NCBI RefSeq assembly: GCF_963169125.1
Contig: NC_084800.1
Span: forward strand, 55,536,866 to 55,600,865
From: Humulus lupulus
Lineage: Eukaryota; Streptophyta; Magnoliopsida; Rosales; Cannabaceae
Reading direction: 5' to 3'
DNA length: 64,000 bases
Shown: one piece after another, positions 10,405 to 20,720 of the stretch
How positions within the stretch are numbered: the first letter of the stretch is position 1
Layout: each line of letters opens with the position of its first letter
Made by a program: the position numbers and the translations under genes
The notes under the pieces: generated by a model
What the model was told of the DNA's origin: nothing
The model's database searches: none
What the model saw: only the letters and a program-made list of their open reading frames with translations

Positions 10405-13400
10405 ATGGTGAGCAACACTCAGAGGATCGAAGCTCTTGAGAAGCGAGTAGGGGAACTGGATGGCCTGGACGAGAGGGTCAGGGATCTTTCCTCTGCAAGT
10501 CAGGACTCGGGATCGTCTGATGCAAACAATCGCATAGCTGCGTTGGAGAAGGAGAATGATGTTCTTCTATCCAGAATTATTGCGTTGGAGAAAAGAAACA
10601 CTCCAACAAGTACTTCTGTTTCCCCGCGGTGGGAAGAGTGCATCGCGGCAGTGGAGCGCATGCTAAAGGAACAAGAAGTTTCAATAAATGACACGACGGA
10701 AGATTGCAGGGAGGCAGTCGGTGTGCTCAGAGAAGAAATGGCTGAGCTATCTACCAAGGTAAACCTGACCATGCGAGCGGTTGGGAATGCCCCTGCAACA
10801 GGGCTGATAGGTATGGAATATGGCCGAGCCAAAGTACCCGAGCCGAGGCCCTATAATGGGGCCAGAGACGCAAAGGATTTGGAGAATTTCCTCTTTGACA
10901 TGGAACATTACTTTAGAGTCGTGCGGGCCGATTCGGAAGATGGAAAGGTCGCCATGGCTACCATGTATTTGTCGGGGGATGCCAAAGTGTGGTGGAGGAC
11001 CAAATATGATGATATAGAGAATGGCAGGTGTACCATCACATCTTGGGCGGACCTAAAGAGGGAATTAAAGACGCAGTTTCTGCCAGAAAATGTAGCTTAC
11101 ATAGCTCGTCGCCAGTTACGAGAGCTTAAACAAGTCGGGACAGTCCGAGAGTATGTAAAGAGATTTTCAGGACTGATGCTCGATATTAAAGACATGTCCG
11201 AAGTGGACAGGCTCTTCTGCTTCCTCGAGGGATTGAAACCATGGGCCAAGCAAGAACTTCAAAGACAGCGGGTGACTGATCTAGCCACCGCTCAAGCGGC
11301 TGCCGAACGCTTAATAGACTACACTCCGGAGAGTAGCCTGCCGAAAAGGGCTACCCCTCCAGCCAGCTCAAGTAGCGCCGGGAGTAAGAAGTCTGGGAAG
11401 TCCTGGCAGGGTAAGAGTGGGGGAGAGAAGAGGACAGCTGAGTCCAATTCTTCCAGTGGGACAGATGCTGCTGTAGGGAAGAAGCTGCTAGCTTGTTGGA
11501 TTTGCAAAGGCCCACACAAGTCGGCAGTTTGCCAATTCCGGGGCAAGATAAATGCCCTCATTGGCCAAGAACAACAGGGTGAAGGAGAAGAGGAAGAAGA
11601 ACAGTACGCGCACATGGGCGCTGTTCGCCTGTTGAACGCTCTCAAGAAGCATGGCGAGAAAGGGAAGAAGACCCTGGGGAAAGGGCTAATGTTCGTGGAT
11701 GCCGCTATCAATGGCAAGCCTGCCAAAAGCATGATGATTGATACTGGCGCCACCCACAACTTCATCTCTGAACTCGAAGCAAAGCGACTGGGACTAAAGC
11801 TGGAGAAAGATGCAGGCCACATGAAGGCGGTCAACTCCAAAGCCTTGGCCACATCTGGCGTGGCTAGAGGGGTAAAAGTGAAGATCGACACGTGGGAAGG
11901 GCAGACTGATTTGGTGGTCGTCCATATGGACGACTTCGATGTAGTTTTGGGAATGGACTTTCTAACCGAGAAAGGTGCCATTCCAATTCCTGCCACTGGA
12001 AGCTTACTCATAATGGGAGAGACTCCTTCAATGGTACCTGCAAAGGTGAAGCCACCCCCTGCTATGAAGCTTCTATCAGCTTTACAGTTCAAGAAGGGTG
12101 TGAGGAAGCAGGAGCCGACTTATGTAGCTGTACCCACCGTGTTCGAAGAAGTAGTGGAAGAAATTGTTCCACTAGAAATTACGAGGGTCTTGAAGGTGTA
12201 TGGGGATGTGATGCCAGATAAACTCCCCAAAGCCTTGCCACCAAAGAGGGGGATTGATCACCAGATAGAGCTGGTGCCTGGAGCGAAACCTCCAAAAAAA
12301 GCACCATACAGAATGGCACCCCCTGAGCTAGAAGAATTGAGGAAGCAATTAAAAGAGCTATTGGAGGCAGGCTTCATCAGACCGTCGAAGGCGCCATATG
12401 GCGCACCGGTGCTATTCCAGAAGAAGCACGATGGGAGCTTGAGACTGTGCATCGACTATAGGGCTCTCAATAAGGTGACAGTTCGCAACACATACCCCAT
12501 TCCTCTAATCGCTGATTTGTTCGACCAGCTAAGTGGAGCCAAATACTTCACAAAGCTGGACTTGAGATCGGGCTATTATCAGGTGCGGATTGCAGATGGG
12601 GATGAACCAAAAACTACGTGTGTTACTCGATACGGAGCATTTGAGTTTCGAGTAATGCCGTTTGGGTTGACAAACGCACCTGCTACCTTCTGTACACTAA
12701 TGAACCAAGTATTCCACGAGTATCTAGATAAGTTCGTGGTGGTGTACTTGGATGACATCGTGGTTTATAGCGCCTCGATTGAAGAACATCAAGAACACTT
12801 GGCTCAAGTGTTTCAGAAGTTGAGAGAGAACCAGCTATATGTGAAGCGAGAGAAATGCTCGTTCGCACAGGAGAGCATCAAGTTCTTAGGCCACGTGGTG
12901 GAATGTGGCCGTATTCGTATGGATCTGGAGAAGGTGAGGGCAAACCAGGAATGGAAAGCCCCCACAAACGTGAAAGAACTCCGCTCCTTCTTGGGTCTAG
13001 CCAACTACTATAGACGATTTGTGGACGTTTACTCAAGAAGGGCGACACCCTTGACCGAGCTTCTGAAAAAGGGTGTGATTTGGGCGTGGACTGACAAGTG
13101 TGCTGAAGCGTTCAGGAGTTTGAAAGAAGCCATGATGAAGGATCCTGTTCTTGCCTTGCCAACTATTAGCAAGCCCTTCGAAGTACAGACAGATGCATCA
13201 GATTATGCTCTGGGAGGGGTACTAGTACAAGAGGACCACCCGGTTGCATACGAAAGTCGCAAGCTGTCTGAAGCTGAGAGGAGGTATACTGCCCAGGAGA
13301 AGGAGCTCCTCACAGTTATACATTGCTTGCGAGTGTGGAGGCATTACTTGCTGGGGTCAAAGTTCGTGGTGAAGACGGATAATGCAGCTGTGAGTCATTT

Positions 13401-15045
13401 CCTTACTCAGCCGAAGCTGACCCCTAAGCAGGCTCGATGGCAGGAGTTTGTGGCGGAATTCGACTTCCGTTTTGAGCACAGGGCAGGACGCTTGAACCAG
13501 GAAACTGACGCCTTGAGTCGCAAAGCGGAGTTGGCGACTCTAAAGATCATGGCTAGTTTATCGGCTAGCATGGTGAACACTCCACTCAAGGAACGCATTA
13601 AAGAAAACCTGGAGAAAGACCCAGTTGTCAGGACCATCCTGAAGCTCGTAAAAGAAGGCAAGACTCGCCAGTTCTGGGTGGAGGATGATCTTCTGTGGGC
13701 TAAAGGGGGGCGCTTGTATGTTCCGAAAGCTGGAGATTTGCGAAGGACATTACTAAGCGAATGTCATGACACTCTGTGGGCAGGTCATCCAGGGTGGCAG
13801 AGAACCCATGCCCTCTTGAAGCAGGGATACTACTGGCCACAAATGCGAGATGATGTAGTGGAGTACACCAAGACCTGTCTGGTCTGCCAGCAAGACAAGG
13901 TCGATAGGAACAAGACACCTGGGTTGTTGGAGCCCTTGCGAGTCCCAAGCCGGCCATGGGAGAGTGTGTCGCTTGACTTTATCACCAGTCTTCCGAAGAC
14001 AGGAGATTTAAGTGCGATCTTGGTGGTCGTGGATAGATTCTCGAAGTATGCAACATTCATCCCAGTGTCGAAGTACTGTTCGGCAGAAGAGACAGCCAGA
14101 CAATTTTTCAAACACATTGTCAAATATTGGGGAGTGCCCCAGAATATTGTTAGTGACCGAGATGGAAGATTCACTGGGACCTTTTGGTCCGAACTGTTCA
14201 ATCTCTTGGGGTCACAACTGAACATTTCCTCGAGCTACCATCCGCAGACAGATGGGCAGACAGAAAGATTCAACAGGATGTTGGAGGAGTACTTGCACCA
14301 CTTTGTCAATGCTAATCAGAAGAATTGGCCGCAACTACTCGATGTAGCTCAATTTTGTTTCAACTCTCAAAAGAGTTCTTCGTCGAATAAGAGCCCTTTT
14401 GAAGTTGTTAATGGACAGCAGCCACTGTTACCCCACACAGTGGATGAATATCGCGGTCGAAACCCGCGAGCCTTTCACTTCACAAAAGACTGGAAGAAAA
14501 CGACAGAGATTGCCCGAGCTTATTTAGAAAAAGCATCGAAAAGAATGAAGAAGTGGGCTGATCAGAAGCGCAGACCACTGGAGTTCAAAGCAGGTGACTT
14601 AGTGTTAATCAAGCTGAGGCCCGAACAGTTGAGATTCCGAGGGGACAAAGACATCAGACTCGTCCGCAAGTACGAGGGTCCGGTCTCAATCATCTCAAAA
14701 GTTGGCCTAACATCATACAAAGTCGAACTACCAGCCTGGATGAAGATACACCCGGTCCTTCATGTCAGCAACTTGAAGCCGTATCATGAAGATCCAGCAA
14801 ATCCAGCGCGCAACCAGTCAACCAGAGGAGGAGTCATCGTTCAGCCAAGGAGCAAGCGTCAACCGGAAGAAATCCTGGCGGAAAGGACAGTCACCACTGA
14901 CCGTAAAAAGCATAAAGAATATCTGGTAAAATGGAAGGGGCTCGCTGACGACGAGATCAGCTGGGAAAGGGCGGAAGACTTGAAGAAGCTCACGCAGAAG
15001 ATTGAAGATCTACAAGCTACTTCGTCGAGGGCGCCGAAGGATTGA
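10405..15045 (+). CDS. Gag-Pol polyprotein with C-terminal chromodomain, intact
   Basis: A single open frame of 1546 residues from the ATG at 10405 ([13 protein letters not shown]). This start is preferred over the in-frame ATG at 10330 because that one lies in the LTR, upstream of the primer site. Order, with approximate residues: N-terminal coiled coil 5-80; retrotransposon Gag domain 155-290; unusual zinc knuckle [13 protein letters not shown] (CX2CX3HX4C) near 363; protease IDTGATHNF near 445; reverse transcriptase with [10 protein letters not shown] near 682 and YLDD near 780; RNase H from [11 protein letters not shown] near 928; integrase HHCC zinc site 1120-1162; catalytic Asp in SLDF, Asp in SDRDGRF near 1250 and Glu in GQTERFN near 1286; chromodomain 1487-1534 ([17 protein letters not shown]). 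The chromodomain in this group is known to steer integration to particular chromatin. There is no stop or frameshift between Gag and Pol, so both come from one protein. Coding capacity looks complete. Confidence 0.95.
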   Translation: MVSNTQRIEALEKRVGELDGLDERVRDLSSASQDSGSSDANNRIAALEKENDVLLSRIIALEKRNTPTSTSVSPRWEECIAAVERMLKEQEVSINDTTEDCREAVGVLREEMAELSTKVNLTMRAVGNAPATGLIGMEYGRAKVPEPRPYNGARDAKDLENFLFDMEHYFRVVRADSEDGKVAMATMYLSGDAKVWWRTKYDDIENGRCTITSWADLKRELKTQFLPENVAYIARRQLRELKQVGTVREYVKRFSGLMLDIKDMSEVDRLFCFLEGLKPWAKQELQRQRVTDLATAQAAAERLIDYTPESSLPKRATPPASSSSAGSKKSGKSWQGKSGGEKRTAESNSSSGTDAAVGKKLLACWICKGPHKSAVCQFRGKINALIGQEQQGEGEEEEEQYAHMGAVRLLNALKKHGEKGKKTLGKGLMFVDAAINGKPAKSMMIDTGATHNFISELEAKRLGLKLEKDAGHMKAVNSKALATSGVARGVKVKIDTWEGQTDLVVVHMDDFDVVLGMDFLTEKGAIPIPATGSLLIMGETPSMVPAKVKPPPAMKLLSALQFKKGVRKQEPTYVAVPTVFEEVVEEIVPLEITRVLKVYGDVMPDKLPKALPPKRGIDHQIELVPGAKPPKKAPYRMAPPELEELRKQLKELLEAGFIRPSKAPYGAPVLFQKKHDGSLRLCIDYRALNKVTVRNTYPIPLIADLFDQLSGAKYFTKLDLRSGYYQVRIADGDEPKTTCVTRYGAFEFRVMPFGLTNAPATFCTLMNQVFHEYLDKFVVVYLDDIVVYSASIEEHQEHLAQVFQKLRENQLYVKREKCSFAQESIKFLGHVVECGRIRMDLEKVRANQEWKAPTNVKELRSFLGLANYYRRFVDVYSRRATPLTELLKKGVIWAWTDKCAEAFRSLKEAMMKDPVLALPTISKPFEVQTDASDYALGGVLVQEDHPVAYESRKLSEAERRYTAQEKELLTVIHCLRVWRHYLLGSKFVVKTDNAAVSHFLTQPKLTPKQARWQEFVAEFDFRFEHRAGRLNQETDALSRKAELATLKIMASLSASMVNTPLKERIKENLEKDPVVRTILKLVKEGKTRQFWVEDDLLWAKGGRLYVPKAGDLRRTLLSECHDTLWAGHPGWQRTHALLKQGYYWPQMRDDVVEYTKTCLVCQQDKVDRNKTPGLLEPLRVPSRPWESVSLDFITSLPKTGDLSAILVVVDRFSKYATFIPVSKYCSAEETARQFFKHIVKYWGVPQNIVSDRDGRFTGTFWSELFNLLGSQLNISSSYHPQTDGQTERFNRMLEEYLHHFVNANQKNWPQLLDVAQFCFNSQKSSSSNKSPFEVVNGQQPLLPHTVDEYRGRNPRAFHFTKDWKKTTEIARAYLEKASKRMKKWADQKRRPLEFKAGDLVLIKLRPEQLRFRGDKDIRLVRKYEGPVSIISKVGLTSYKVELPAWMKIHPVLHVSNLKPYHEDPANPARNQSTRGGVIVQPRSKRQPEEILAERTVTTDRKKHKEYLVKWKGLADDEISWERAEDLKKLTQKIEDLQATSSRAPKD

Positions 15046-15056
15046 GTGGGGGAGAG
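15046..15056 (+). other. Polypurine tract of the chromovirus
   Basis: GTGGGGGAGAG directly precedes the 3' LTR, the expected place for plus-strand priming. It overlaps the end of the polyprotein stop region. Confidence 0.75.
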
Positions 15057-15670
15057 TGTGGCGTGCTGCCCCTTTGGCACACCCACATGGGGCCATTTTG
15101 TAATGAGCATGCCTTGGTGCTTGATCATTAGTCAAGTCTTGCACCAAGCAACCTCATGGGATAGGGTAGTGGCAGTTTTGTAATATTGCATATGTCTCCC
15201 AGACAAAAATCATATAAGTTCCTGGGAAGACTTTATTTCCCTAGAAGGCTCCTTAGGGGGAGGTGACCTGGTGACTTAGGGAAGCACCATGGCCATCAGC
15301 AGATAGGGGCCAAAGTTGTGTACTCCCTTGCCCTATCAAGGCTATATATTAATGAAATAACATTTATCCATACTTGCCCCTGTGTACTTCCTTGTTGCTT
15401 ATGTGTTACTTGTTTGTTACCTTCGTTGGGCCTTTGTGTGCCACTTGCCTTGTTGTGTGCTTTGTGTTGTGTGGACGTTCCTAGGAATGACTTGCTTTGT
15501 GCTTGCTCATACTTCGTTATTGCCCGTTGCATGTCCGAGATGTGTATGTGGCTAACCGCTGAGTCTGTTTGCCTGTAGGTGTGTGTTGTAGGCTGACTTG
15601 CTAGCTTGAAGAGTCTGCAAGTACCGCACGTTCCGTCTAGTTGGAATCCCCAAATAGCTGGCCCGTGACA
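15057..15670 (+). repeat. 3' LTR of the chromovirus
   Basis: 614 bp, begins TGTGGCGTGC and ends CCCGTGACA. It differs from the 5' LTR at about six positions by eye (for example near 15217, 15300, 15315, 15623, 15658 and 15661), with no length difference. Confidence 0.95.
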
Positions 15671-15675
15671 CCGAT

Positions 15676-17282
15676 CCTACCAAAGCTGAACAATGGATGA
15701 GCATGATTACCACTTTTCTTGACTTTATGAGGGTAGTTGGTACTGAGAGGGTGGCCTGTGCTGCCTATATGTTTCGGGATGATGCCCGGATTTGGTGGAA
15801 AGTGTTTGGTCAGACCAAGGATGTTAATCTCCTGAGCTGGGAGGAATTTTAGACCTTGTTCAATGAAAAGTACTATAATGACGCTATTAGAGCGGCGAAA
15901 GCTGATGAATTTATGAGGCTACTTCAGGGAAGCTTATCAGTAACCGAGTATGCCTTAAAGTTTGACCGTTTGGCAAAGTTTGCCAAAGAGTTGGTGCCCA
16001 CTGATGGGACCAGGAGAGAGCGTTTCTTACAGGGGCTACAGCTCAGGTTAGCCCGAGATGTACGCATCACCACTGTGGCAGGAGTTACTACTTATGCACA
16101 GGTGGTGGAGAAGGCACTTACAGCTGAAACTGCAGAGACTAAGATCTGGCGTGACAATGCAGCCAGAAGAGATTTCAGGAGGCCAGGTCCTCCATTTGTG
16201 GGTTCTGGTAGGGGTGTTGGCCCCGGTGATCAGAAGAGGAAGGTTCCTGACACCTTCCCAATTCCAGGTCCTGACAGACGGCCCCGTGGTATTTCTGTGG
16301 GTCGTCTAGGTGGTAATGAAGCCTGGAAGTCTTATCCCGAGTGTCCTAGATGCAAGAGGCATCACTTGGGAGAGTGTAAGGCAAGGGCTTGCTTCTCTTG
16401 TGGAGAAGTGGGTCATCTAAAAAAGGATTGCCCTAAGGCAAGAAAGGAAGAGCCCAGGAAGGCAGACAGCTCGGCCCCAGCGCGAGTGTTTGCATTGACT
16501 CAGGCAGAAGCTGAGGCTTCCCCCTCAGTTGTTACAGGTCAGCTTCTTAGTGCAGGAACTGCTTATAATGTATTGATTGACTCTGGTGCTACACATTCCT
16601 TTGTTGCTAGTAGTGTTATTGATAGGTTGTGTAGACCTTTTGATTTCTATGCTGTGGGGTTTGGTACTCTGTTACCCACTGGGGAGTTGCTTGTATCCAA
16701 GAGATGGGTCAGATCTTTGCCAGTGATTGTGGAGGGCAGAGAGTTGTCAGTGGATCTTATAGAGTTGGTTATGACTGACTTTGATATGATACTGGGAATG
16801 AACTGGTTGGCAAAGTATGGGGCAACCATTGACTGCAGAAGGAAGATGGTCACCTTTGAGCCTGAAGGTGAGGATCCTTTTGTATTTGTTGGTGCTGTGC
16901 ATGGACCCCGTATTCCTATGATTTCTGCATTGAGGGCTAGGGATTTGTTGCAAGGGAGTTGTGTTGGATTCTTAGCTAGTGTGGTTGATACCACCAAGGT
17001 CGTGCCAATGAGACCAGAGGATACTAGACTTGTGTGTGAGTTTCTGGATGTGGTTCCAGAAGATTTACCGGGGTTGCCACCACACCGAGAGATTGAGTTC
17101 GTTATAGAACTGGCACCAGGGATGGAGCCAGTGTCTAGAGCACCATACAGAATGGCCCCAACTGAGTTGAAAGAATTAAAGGTACAGCTGCAAGAGCTGT
17201 TGGACTTAGGTTTTATCAGACCTAGTTTCTCACCTTGGGGTGCGCCAGTTCTATTTGTAAAGAAGAAAGATGGTTCTCTGAG
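15676..17282 (+). pseudogene. Gag-protease-start of RT of Tekay-like element (right half)
   Basis: This resumes the gag frame begun at 9407. A TAG at 15850-15852 interrupts it, then the frame is open to the break. Visible in order: Gag domain (TFLDFMRVVGTERVACAAYM, IWWKVF, LQGSLSVTEYALKFDRLAKF), zinc knuckle CFSCGEVGHLKKDC near 16390, protease LIDSGATHSF near 16576 and ILGMNWLAKYGA, then the reverse transcriptase lead-in PYRMAPTELKELK and GAPVLFVKKKDGSL. Right after DGSL the sequence changes to unrelated DNA; the last 20 or so residues of the open frame (to 17343) are therefore junk from the junction. Two premature stops and the truncation make the copy non-functional. Confidence 0.9.
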
Positions 17283-17306
17283 CACCGCCTCCACCATTAG
17301 ACCATG
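17283..17306. other. Junction between truncated pol and T-rich host DNA
   Basis: The expected continuation of the reverse transcriptase (RLCIDYR-like) is absent. The new sequence begins with a CACCGCCTCCACC-type stretch. No target-site duplication or LTR end marks the junction, so it looks like a deletion or recombination point. Confidence 0.6.
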
Positions 17307-17565
17307 GTTGAGCATAGCCAAGACCCTTCATCTCCATGGTTGAACCTAGAGGCCTTCTTCTTCGTTGTTGAACTAAGATGCCTTCACCTTTTTTCTTGAA
17401 CCCAGGCGCCTTATTTCTGTTATTGAACCCAAACGCCTTCTTCATTGTTCTTGAATCGAGATACCTCTCATCTTCATTCTTGAACCCAGACGCCTTCATC
17501 TATGGCCTTGAACTCAGGTGCCTCTTCTCTGATCTTGAACCCAAACTGCCGCCGTTCGATCTAAG
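17307..17565. repeat. Degenerate 28-bp minisatellite, about nine units
   Basis: A TTGAACCCAGACGCCTTC-like core recurs with its TGA(A/G) at about 17307, 17341, 17369, 17397, 17423, 17452, 17481, 17509 and 17536. Spacing is 26-34 bp, mostly 28-29. A 28-bp period is not a multiple of three, so the 68-residue open frame across it is not evidence of a protein. Confidence 0.75.
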
Positions 17566-19846
17566 CCACCGCGTCCATGACTAAGCCTCTATTGTGTGTT
17601 GTATGCGCTTGTAACCTTTGTTCTCTGTAAGCGATCTTTGATCTTGAGGCCCTTTGTTCTTTTTGCTTTTTTTGAAAAGTAATTTTTTTTCTTCTGTTTA
17701 TTGTTTAGAATATGTGTAGTTTGTAATATCTGTTTTGGATTGCTTGGTTTGGATTGCTTGGAGGCATTGAGGGTTTTGGATTGCTTGGAGGCTATGAATT
17801 TTTCGGACTGGCTGGTGGATTTGAGGTTTTCGGATTGAGGTATTTTGTATGATCACAATGACTAAATCCCCAATAATCTGAAGGATTAGTGATGTTTCAT
17901 TAATCTGAGGCATATTTTTTCCATGTGTTGTGTACTGCCATGTGTTTGAAATTTTGGTTTTCAAATTGCATAATATATTGTTTATATATTTATGATATTG
18001 ATAGATCTAGAGTTAGGAATTTTATGTTTCTACTCTGTTTTGTTTATTGATATATTTTTGGATTTGAGATTTTTAGATTATTTTTTATGTTGATATTAGG
18101 TTTAGATTTAGATTTTTTTTTTGTGTTTTTCAATGTTTATTTTGCAGTGTCTTATACTGCTTTGTTTTGTATATTGCCATGTTTATACTAAAAAAACAAA
18201 AGAATTTCTTGTGCATGGCAGTTTTGCAAGTTATTTCCTTAGAAAAAAATATATTTTTGAAAATGTAGAGATAAAGTATCGATCATTTTTTGTTGCTCTG
18301 GTTTGTTGTGTTTAGTTCTATATTGTTTTAGATTTGGGTCATCATATTTATGTATTCTGATTTATTTTTAGGAAATCTTTTGTGATGTGTTTGCAATCTA
18401 AAATATAAATGATTATTTGGTTTAGTATGAACATTAAACAATTTAGTACTACAAGCTAATTAAAGAATCATAAAAGTTCTCTAATCTAGGTTTTTTATTT
18501 TATGTGTTTGAATCTAATCTAAATGTGTGCCTTTGGTTTACAAGTCTTTGGCTATTTTTATTTAATCTGAATTTGTAGTTTTATGTGTTTGAACCTCAAA
18601 TGAATTTGTTTATTTAGATTTGGATTTTTGTGTTCTTTTTTTAAATAAATTGTTTCAATTCTAGAAACTAGAAACCATTCATAGGCTAATTTTTTTTATA
18701 TAGTTTCTAATCAATGTATTATTTTCTTTCTTGGATTTGATTTTTAAAAAATTGTGGGTTCTATGTCCTTTCTAAATCAGTAACTTGTATGATTTGAATC
18801 TTTCTAACTTGTATAACTATTAGTAGTTTTTCTGAGTTGGAAGTTAGTCACACTGAAACAGAAGCTTAAAGTTTATGCAGACAAACTAATAATTGGTTTA
18901 ATTTTGTTGTAGTTATCTTATATCGATCTCATATAGTTTCTTACTATTATGTGTTTATCTTCTTTGTTCCATTTAAAGTTTGTTAGTTGGTATTTTGAGT
19001 TTAGTTATTGTGAGATTTATACGAGTTTGAATATGACTTGTCAATCTGTTTTAGTATTATTTATGATATATTTTGAAAAGCTTGTTATTATGTTGTTTTG
19101 AAATATCTTTGTTTGTATCTATTTGAAGAGTCTTTCTAATAATAAACAATGTGTATATAAACATGTTTTGAATCTGATTTTTAGCTTGTTGGTTGGTATT
19201 ATGAGGATAAGTATAAGATATTTGTGTGTTTGGTCTATGTTTTAATTGCTTTGGAGTATGGTTTATGATCTATTTTGAAGATTTATGTATTTTTTTAAGA
19301 TATTTTGCCAATGATATTTAAATAATAAGTATGATTAGTTTATGTTGGTGATTATGAGACTTGGTGTGCTCATGCATTTTTAATATATGTTGCTAACCAA
19401 GTGTTGTAAATGTCCATAAAAATTCATATTACTTTCTTTTTTTTGAAATCCTTATGATGATTAAATTTGGGGATATTTTATTAATTGAATTTTGTAACAC
19501 CCTTGGCCTCTAGCTCTCTCCATTTATTGAGCCAATCTGCCTATTCAGCCATCGCCACTGCTCAATCCAAAGCTGCTTGTCATCTGTTCTGAGGCTATGA
19601 GTTGTATTTTCCTATTTTGTTTTTGTCTAAGGTCATAGACTGGTTTTGTCTTAGTTCATGATCTTGTTTGTATAGTATGTTTTTTATATGCTCTTTGATT
19701 TTATTGTGTGATTAAATTTACTTCTGGTGGCTTTAAGAGTTAATTTCAGATTCGCGGCTTTATGAGTTTTGGATTGTTGGCTTGGTGGCTTTGAGATATC
19801 TTTGTATGATTTATGTTGATTAAATCCCTAATAATCTGAAGGGTTT
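17566..19846. other. T-rich intron-like DNA, no gene; first copy of an internal duplication
   Basis: Very T-rich plus strand with many short TTTTG and GATTTG runs, like plant intron or UTR sequence, and no long frame. Segments recur in the same order further on: 17860-17885 (ATCCCCAATAATCTGAAGG-like) at 19827-19845, 18278-18315 (TTTTTGTTGCTCTGGTTTG) at 32530-32560, and 19338-19480 (TTATGTTGGTGATTATG..., ATCCTTATGATGATTAAAT) at 34050-34180. Tat1 is inserted in the second copy. Confidence 0.55.
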
Positions 19847-20671
19847 TGTTACACCCAGATTTCAAGCCTTGAGAATTATGATCTCGAAAGTTGGATTCGT
19901 CAGGAGTGAGCTCGCAATATCTAGAATACGTGTTCGCAACCTAGGCGCCGAATCTTCATAGTTGGTGGCAACCTCGAAGATGGGTGGCCTTGAAATCCTT
20001 ATAAGCTTGAAAGACAGACATCGGAAGGCGTCCATTTTCGGGTGACCTCGGATCAAGAGGTCCGAGCTTGACATGAGTGTGCGCTCGAAACAAGGTGGTC
20101 TCGGTGATGTTTACCCACTCCGAGCTAGTCTTGGAGAAAATAATATAACTTGTAAATATCTCAGAGACCTAGACTAGCATGATGTTGATGATGCTGATTG
20201 CTGATTTCGAATAGCTTAATGAGTCACTTGAAGAGACACAGTCTACATTTATTGTTGTAACTTGCCTACAATAAAGGGATATTTATTAGTCGGTTATACG
20301 CCCCCTGGTCTTCAGGGGACGTTTCCTTGTATATAGGAGTTACAGGCTTCTTTAAAGCCATTAAATTTATTAATATACAGGATAACTTCTCAAAACGTGT
20401 GGGACAGTATTCTGAGACTTCCTCTATAAATAGAGAGGTCATGTACCATTGTAAGGGATCGAAATTTCGGGATCTTGAGAGAACCTCTGGAGAATTTATT
20501 CTTGAAGAATTTCCAGAGATTTCCTAAGTCTTAAGAAAAAGGACTCGTGGACTAGGTAGAGTTAACTGCTGAACCACGTAAAACTCTCTTTGTTTTGTTG
20601 TGTTATTCTTGCCATAATTATTTACTGTTTACGTGTTCTACATTTTAAGTTGACGAAAAGCGGCGTCAACA
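19847..20671 (+). repeat. 5' LTR of Tat1
   Basis: Begins TGTTACACCCAG and ends GGCGTCAACA, 825 bp. TATAAATA lies at 20425-20432 in the middle of the imperfect palindrome CCTCTATAAATAGAGAGG. The LTR tail GTTGACG...CGTCAAC can form a 7-bp hairpin (about 20648-20669). Confidence 0.93.
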
Positions 20672-20672
20672 G

Positions 20673-20692
20673 TTTGGTGCTTTCATTGAGAG
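20673..20692 (+). other. Primer-binding site of Tat1
   Basis: TTTGGTGCTTTCATTGAGAG begins one base after the LTR, and Tat2 has the same sequence at 55899. The TGGTGC start fits a tRNA 3' end (...GCACCA). tRNA-Thr is my best guess for the primer but I cannot verify it. Confidence 0.7.
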
Positions 20693-20720
20693 CCTTGAGC
20701 AGTATGATTCTTGAACAGTT

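Larger units (their letters stand above)
9746..15670 (+). mobile_element. Complete chromodomain Ty3/gypsy element (chromovirus)
   Basis: A 5925-bp element with two 614-bp LTRs, an initiator-Met primer site, one uninterrupted gag-pol frame, and a purine tract just before the 3' LTR. The 5-bp target-site duplication CCGAT at 9741-9745 and 15671-15675 is perfect. The LTRs differ at about six positions by eye (about 1 percent), so insertion is recent compared with the decayed host element. The C-terminal chromodomain marks it as a chromovirus. The atypical zinc knuckle and short LTRs suggest the Galadriel or Reina clade, which I cannot separate without a tree. Confidence 0.95.
6624..17282 (+). 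mobile_element. Tekay/Del-like Ty3/gypsy element, 3'-truncated, with nested insertion
   Basis: It has a 2345-bp 5' LTR, an initiator-Met primer-binding site, a gag with premature stops, a CCHC knuckle, protease, and only the first few residues of the reverse transcriptase domain. At about 17282 the pol frame stops matching any reverse transcriptase and runs into unrelated T-rich DNA, so the rest of pol and the 3' LTR are gone. A 5925-bp chromodomain element (9746-15670) sits inside gag. The long LTRs, TGTAATGCCCC start and TGGTATCAGAGC site fit the Tekay/Del clade, but that assignment is by resemblance only. Confidence 0.88.

Noticed and set aside
11319..12092. 257-residue minus-strand frame within the chromovirus
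   Set aside because: It is a shadow of the Gag-protease frame on the other strand.
17283..17343. C-terminal 20 residues of the open frame 15856-17343 as part of a protein
   Set aside because: They come from DNA beyond the truncation point and do not match reverse transcriptase.
17378..17584. 68-residue frame with repeated LNP motifs
   Set aside because: It is produced by the 28-bp minisatellite, whose period breaks the frame between units.
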